Source of the DNA: Mesorhizobium shangrilense
GTDB taxonomy: Bacteria > Pseudomonadota > Alphaproteobacteria > Rhizobiales > Rhizobiaceae
Direction: 5' to 3'
DNA: 64,000 bases
NCBI RefSeq assembly: GCF_028826155.1
Contig: NZ_JAQGPN010000001.1
Coordinates: forward strand, 1,679,501 to 1,743,500
The notes beneath the pieces were generated by a model that had not been told where the DNA came from, made no database searches, and was given only the letters and a program-made list of their open reading frames with translations. The position numbers and the translations under genes were made by a program. Numbering within the stretch: the first letter of the stretch is position 1; each line of letters begins with the position of its first letter. Of this stretch, positions 63,892 to 64,000 are shown one piece after another.

Positions 63892-64000
63892 GCGGCCTCC
63901 ACAAGGCTGCCTGACGCCCATCTGCCGCCCCCATTCGGGGTCCGGTCGCCAGGGAGCGCCAGCCGCAGCGCGTTGGCGACGACGAGTATGGACGAGGTCG
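63888..64000 (-). CDS. ccoI: P-type copper ATPase of cbb3 oxidase assembly (3' end)
   Basis: The last 36 codons of a gene that begins beyond the right edge. TSSILVVANALRLALPGDR is the final membrane helix of a P1B-type ATPase, where SS..VVANALRL is typical of the CcoI/FixI and CopA group. Position immediately before ccoS identifies it as CcoI/FixI, which delivers copper for cbb3 oxidase. The remaining ccoNOQP-ccoGH genes should lie to the right. Confidence 0.88.
   Translation of the reverse strand, partial: TSSILVVANALRLALPGDRTPNGGGRWASGSLVEAA

Overview
The window looks like chromosomal DNA from an alphaproteobacterium of the order Hyphomicrobiales, most likely a Mesorhizobium-like member of the Phyllobacteriaceae. 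The support is high GC with long shadow reading frames, a DUF992 gene, soxBDAG, several periplasmic-binding-protein transport operons, a ccoS/ccoI (fixS/fixI) end, and intergenic palindromic elements typical of rhizobia. I saw no rRNA, tRNA, CRISPR, prophage or intact insertion sequence.

Layout. 1-9.4 kb is housekeeping and miscellaneous: a DUF992 fragment, an MFS exporter, a VOC protein, a TPR lipoprotein, rpsU with a clear terminator, an LTA-synthase-like membrane enzyme, a YegD-type Hsp70, a HerA-like ATPase and an SDR. 9.6-15.1 kb is the sarcosine oxidase operon soxB-soxD-soxA-soxG; soxG carries a palindromic repeat in frame. 15.2-22.5 kb holds a divergent acyl-CoA locus in which an APH-type kinase and an ACAD10/11-type dehydrogenase sit with MaoC, SDR and MDR genes, resembling 4-hydroxyacyl-CoA (levulinate-type) catabolism. 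22.5-26.8 kb is an RND pump with its adaptor.

27-37.4 kb is an RpiR-regulated catabolic locus: an N-formylglutamate amidohydrolase-family enzyme, a TRAP transporter, a glutamine-synthetase-like ligase, an aldehyde dehydrogenase and an iron alcohol dehydrogenase. A gamma-glutamylated intermediate is plausible. An XRE/PIN toxin-antitoxin pair of different base composition sits inside it. 37.6-41.6 kb is a PotABCD/Fe-type ABC transporter. 42.4-49.1 kb is a LacI/GntR-type regulator, a ribose-type ABC importer with two permeases and a gluconokinase, with a perfect 14-bp operator over the promoter.

49.3-60.1 kb is a second catabolic locus: a NitT/TauT-type ABC importer, a Gfo/Idh oxidoreductase, an amidase, a flavin monooxygenase fused to an NTF2-like domain, an SDR, a metal-dependent amidohydrolase and a free NTF2-like protein. 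Two of its promoter regions share short motifs, and several palindromic repeats lie in it. 60.1-64 kb has a higBA module whose toxin gene is broken, selO, a TauE/SafE permease, and the end of the cbb3 oxidase assembly operon (ccoI-ccoS) followed by an unrecognised 44-residue membrane protein.

The strongest leads are the split ACAD11-like locus, the two uncharacterised transport/catabolic loci, the repeat inside soxG, the two toxin-antitoxin modules (one decayed) and the tiny ORF after ccoS.
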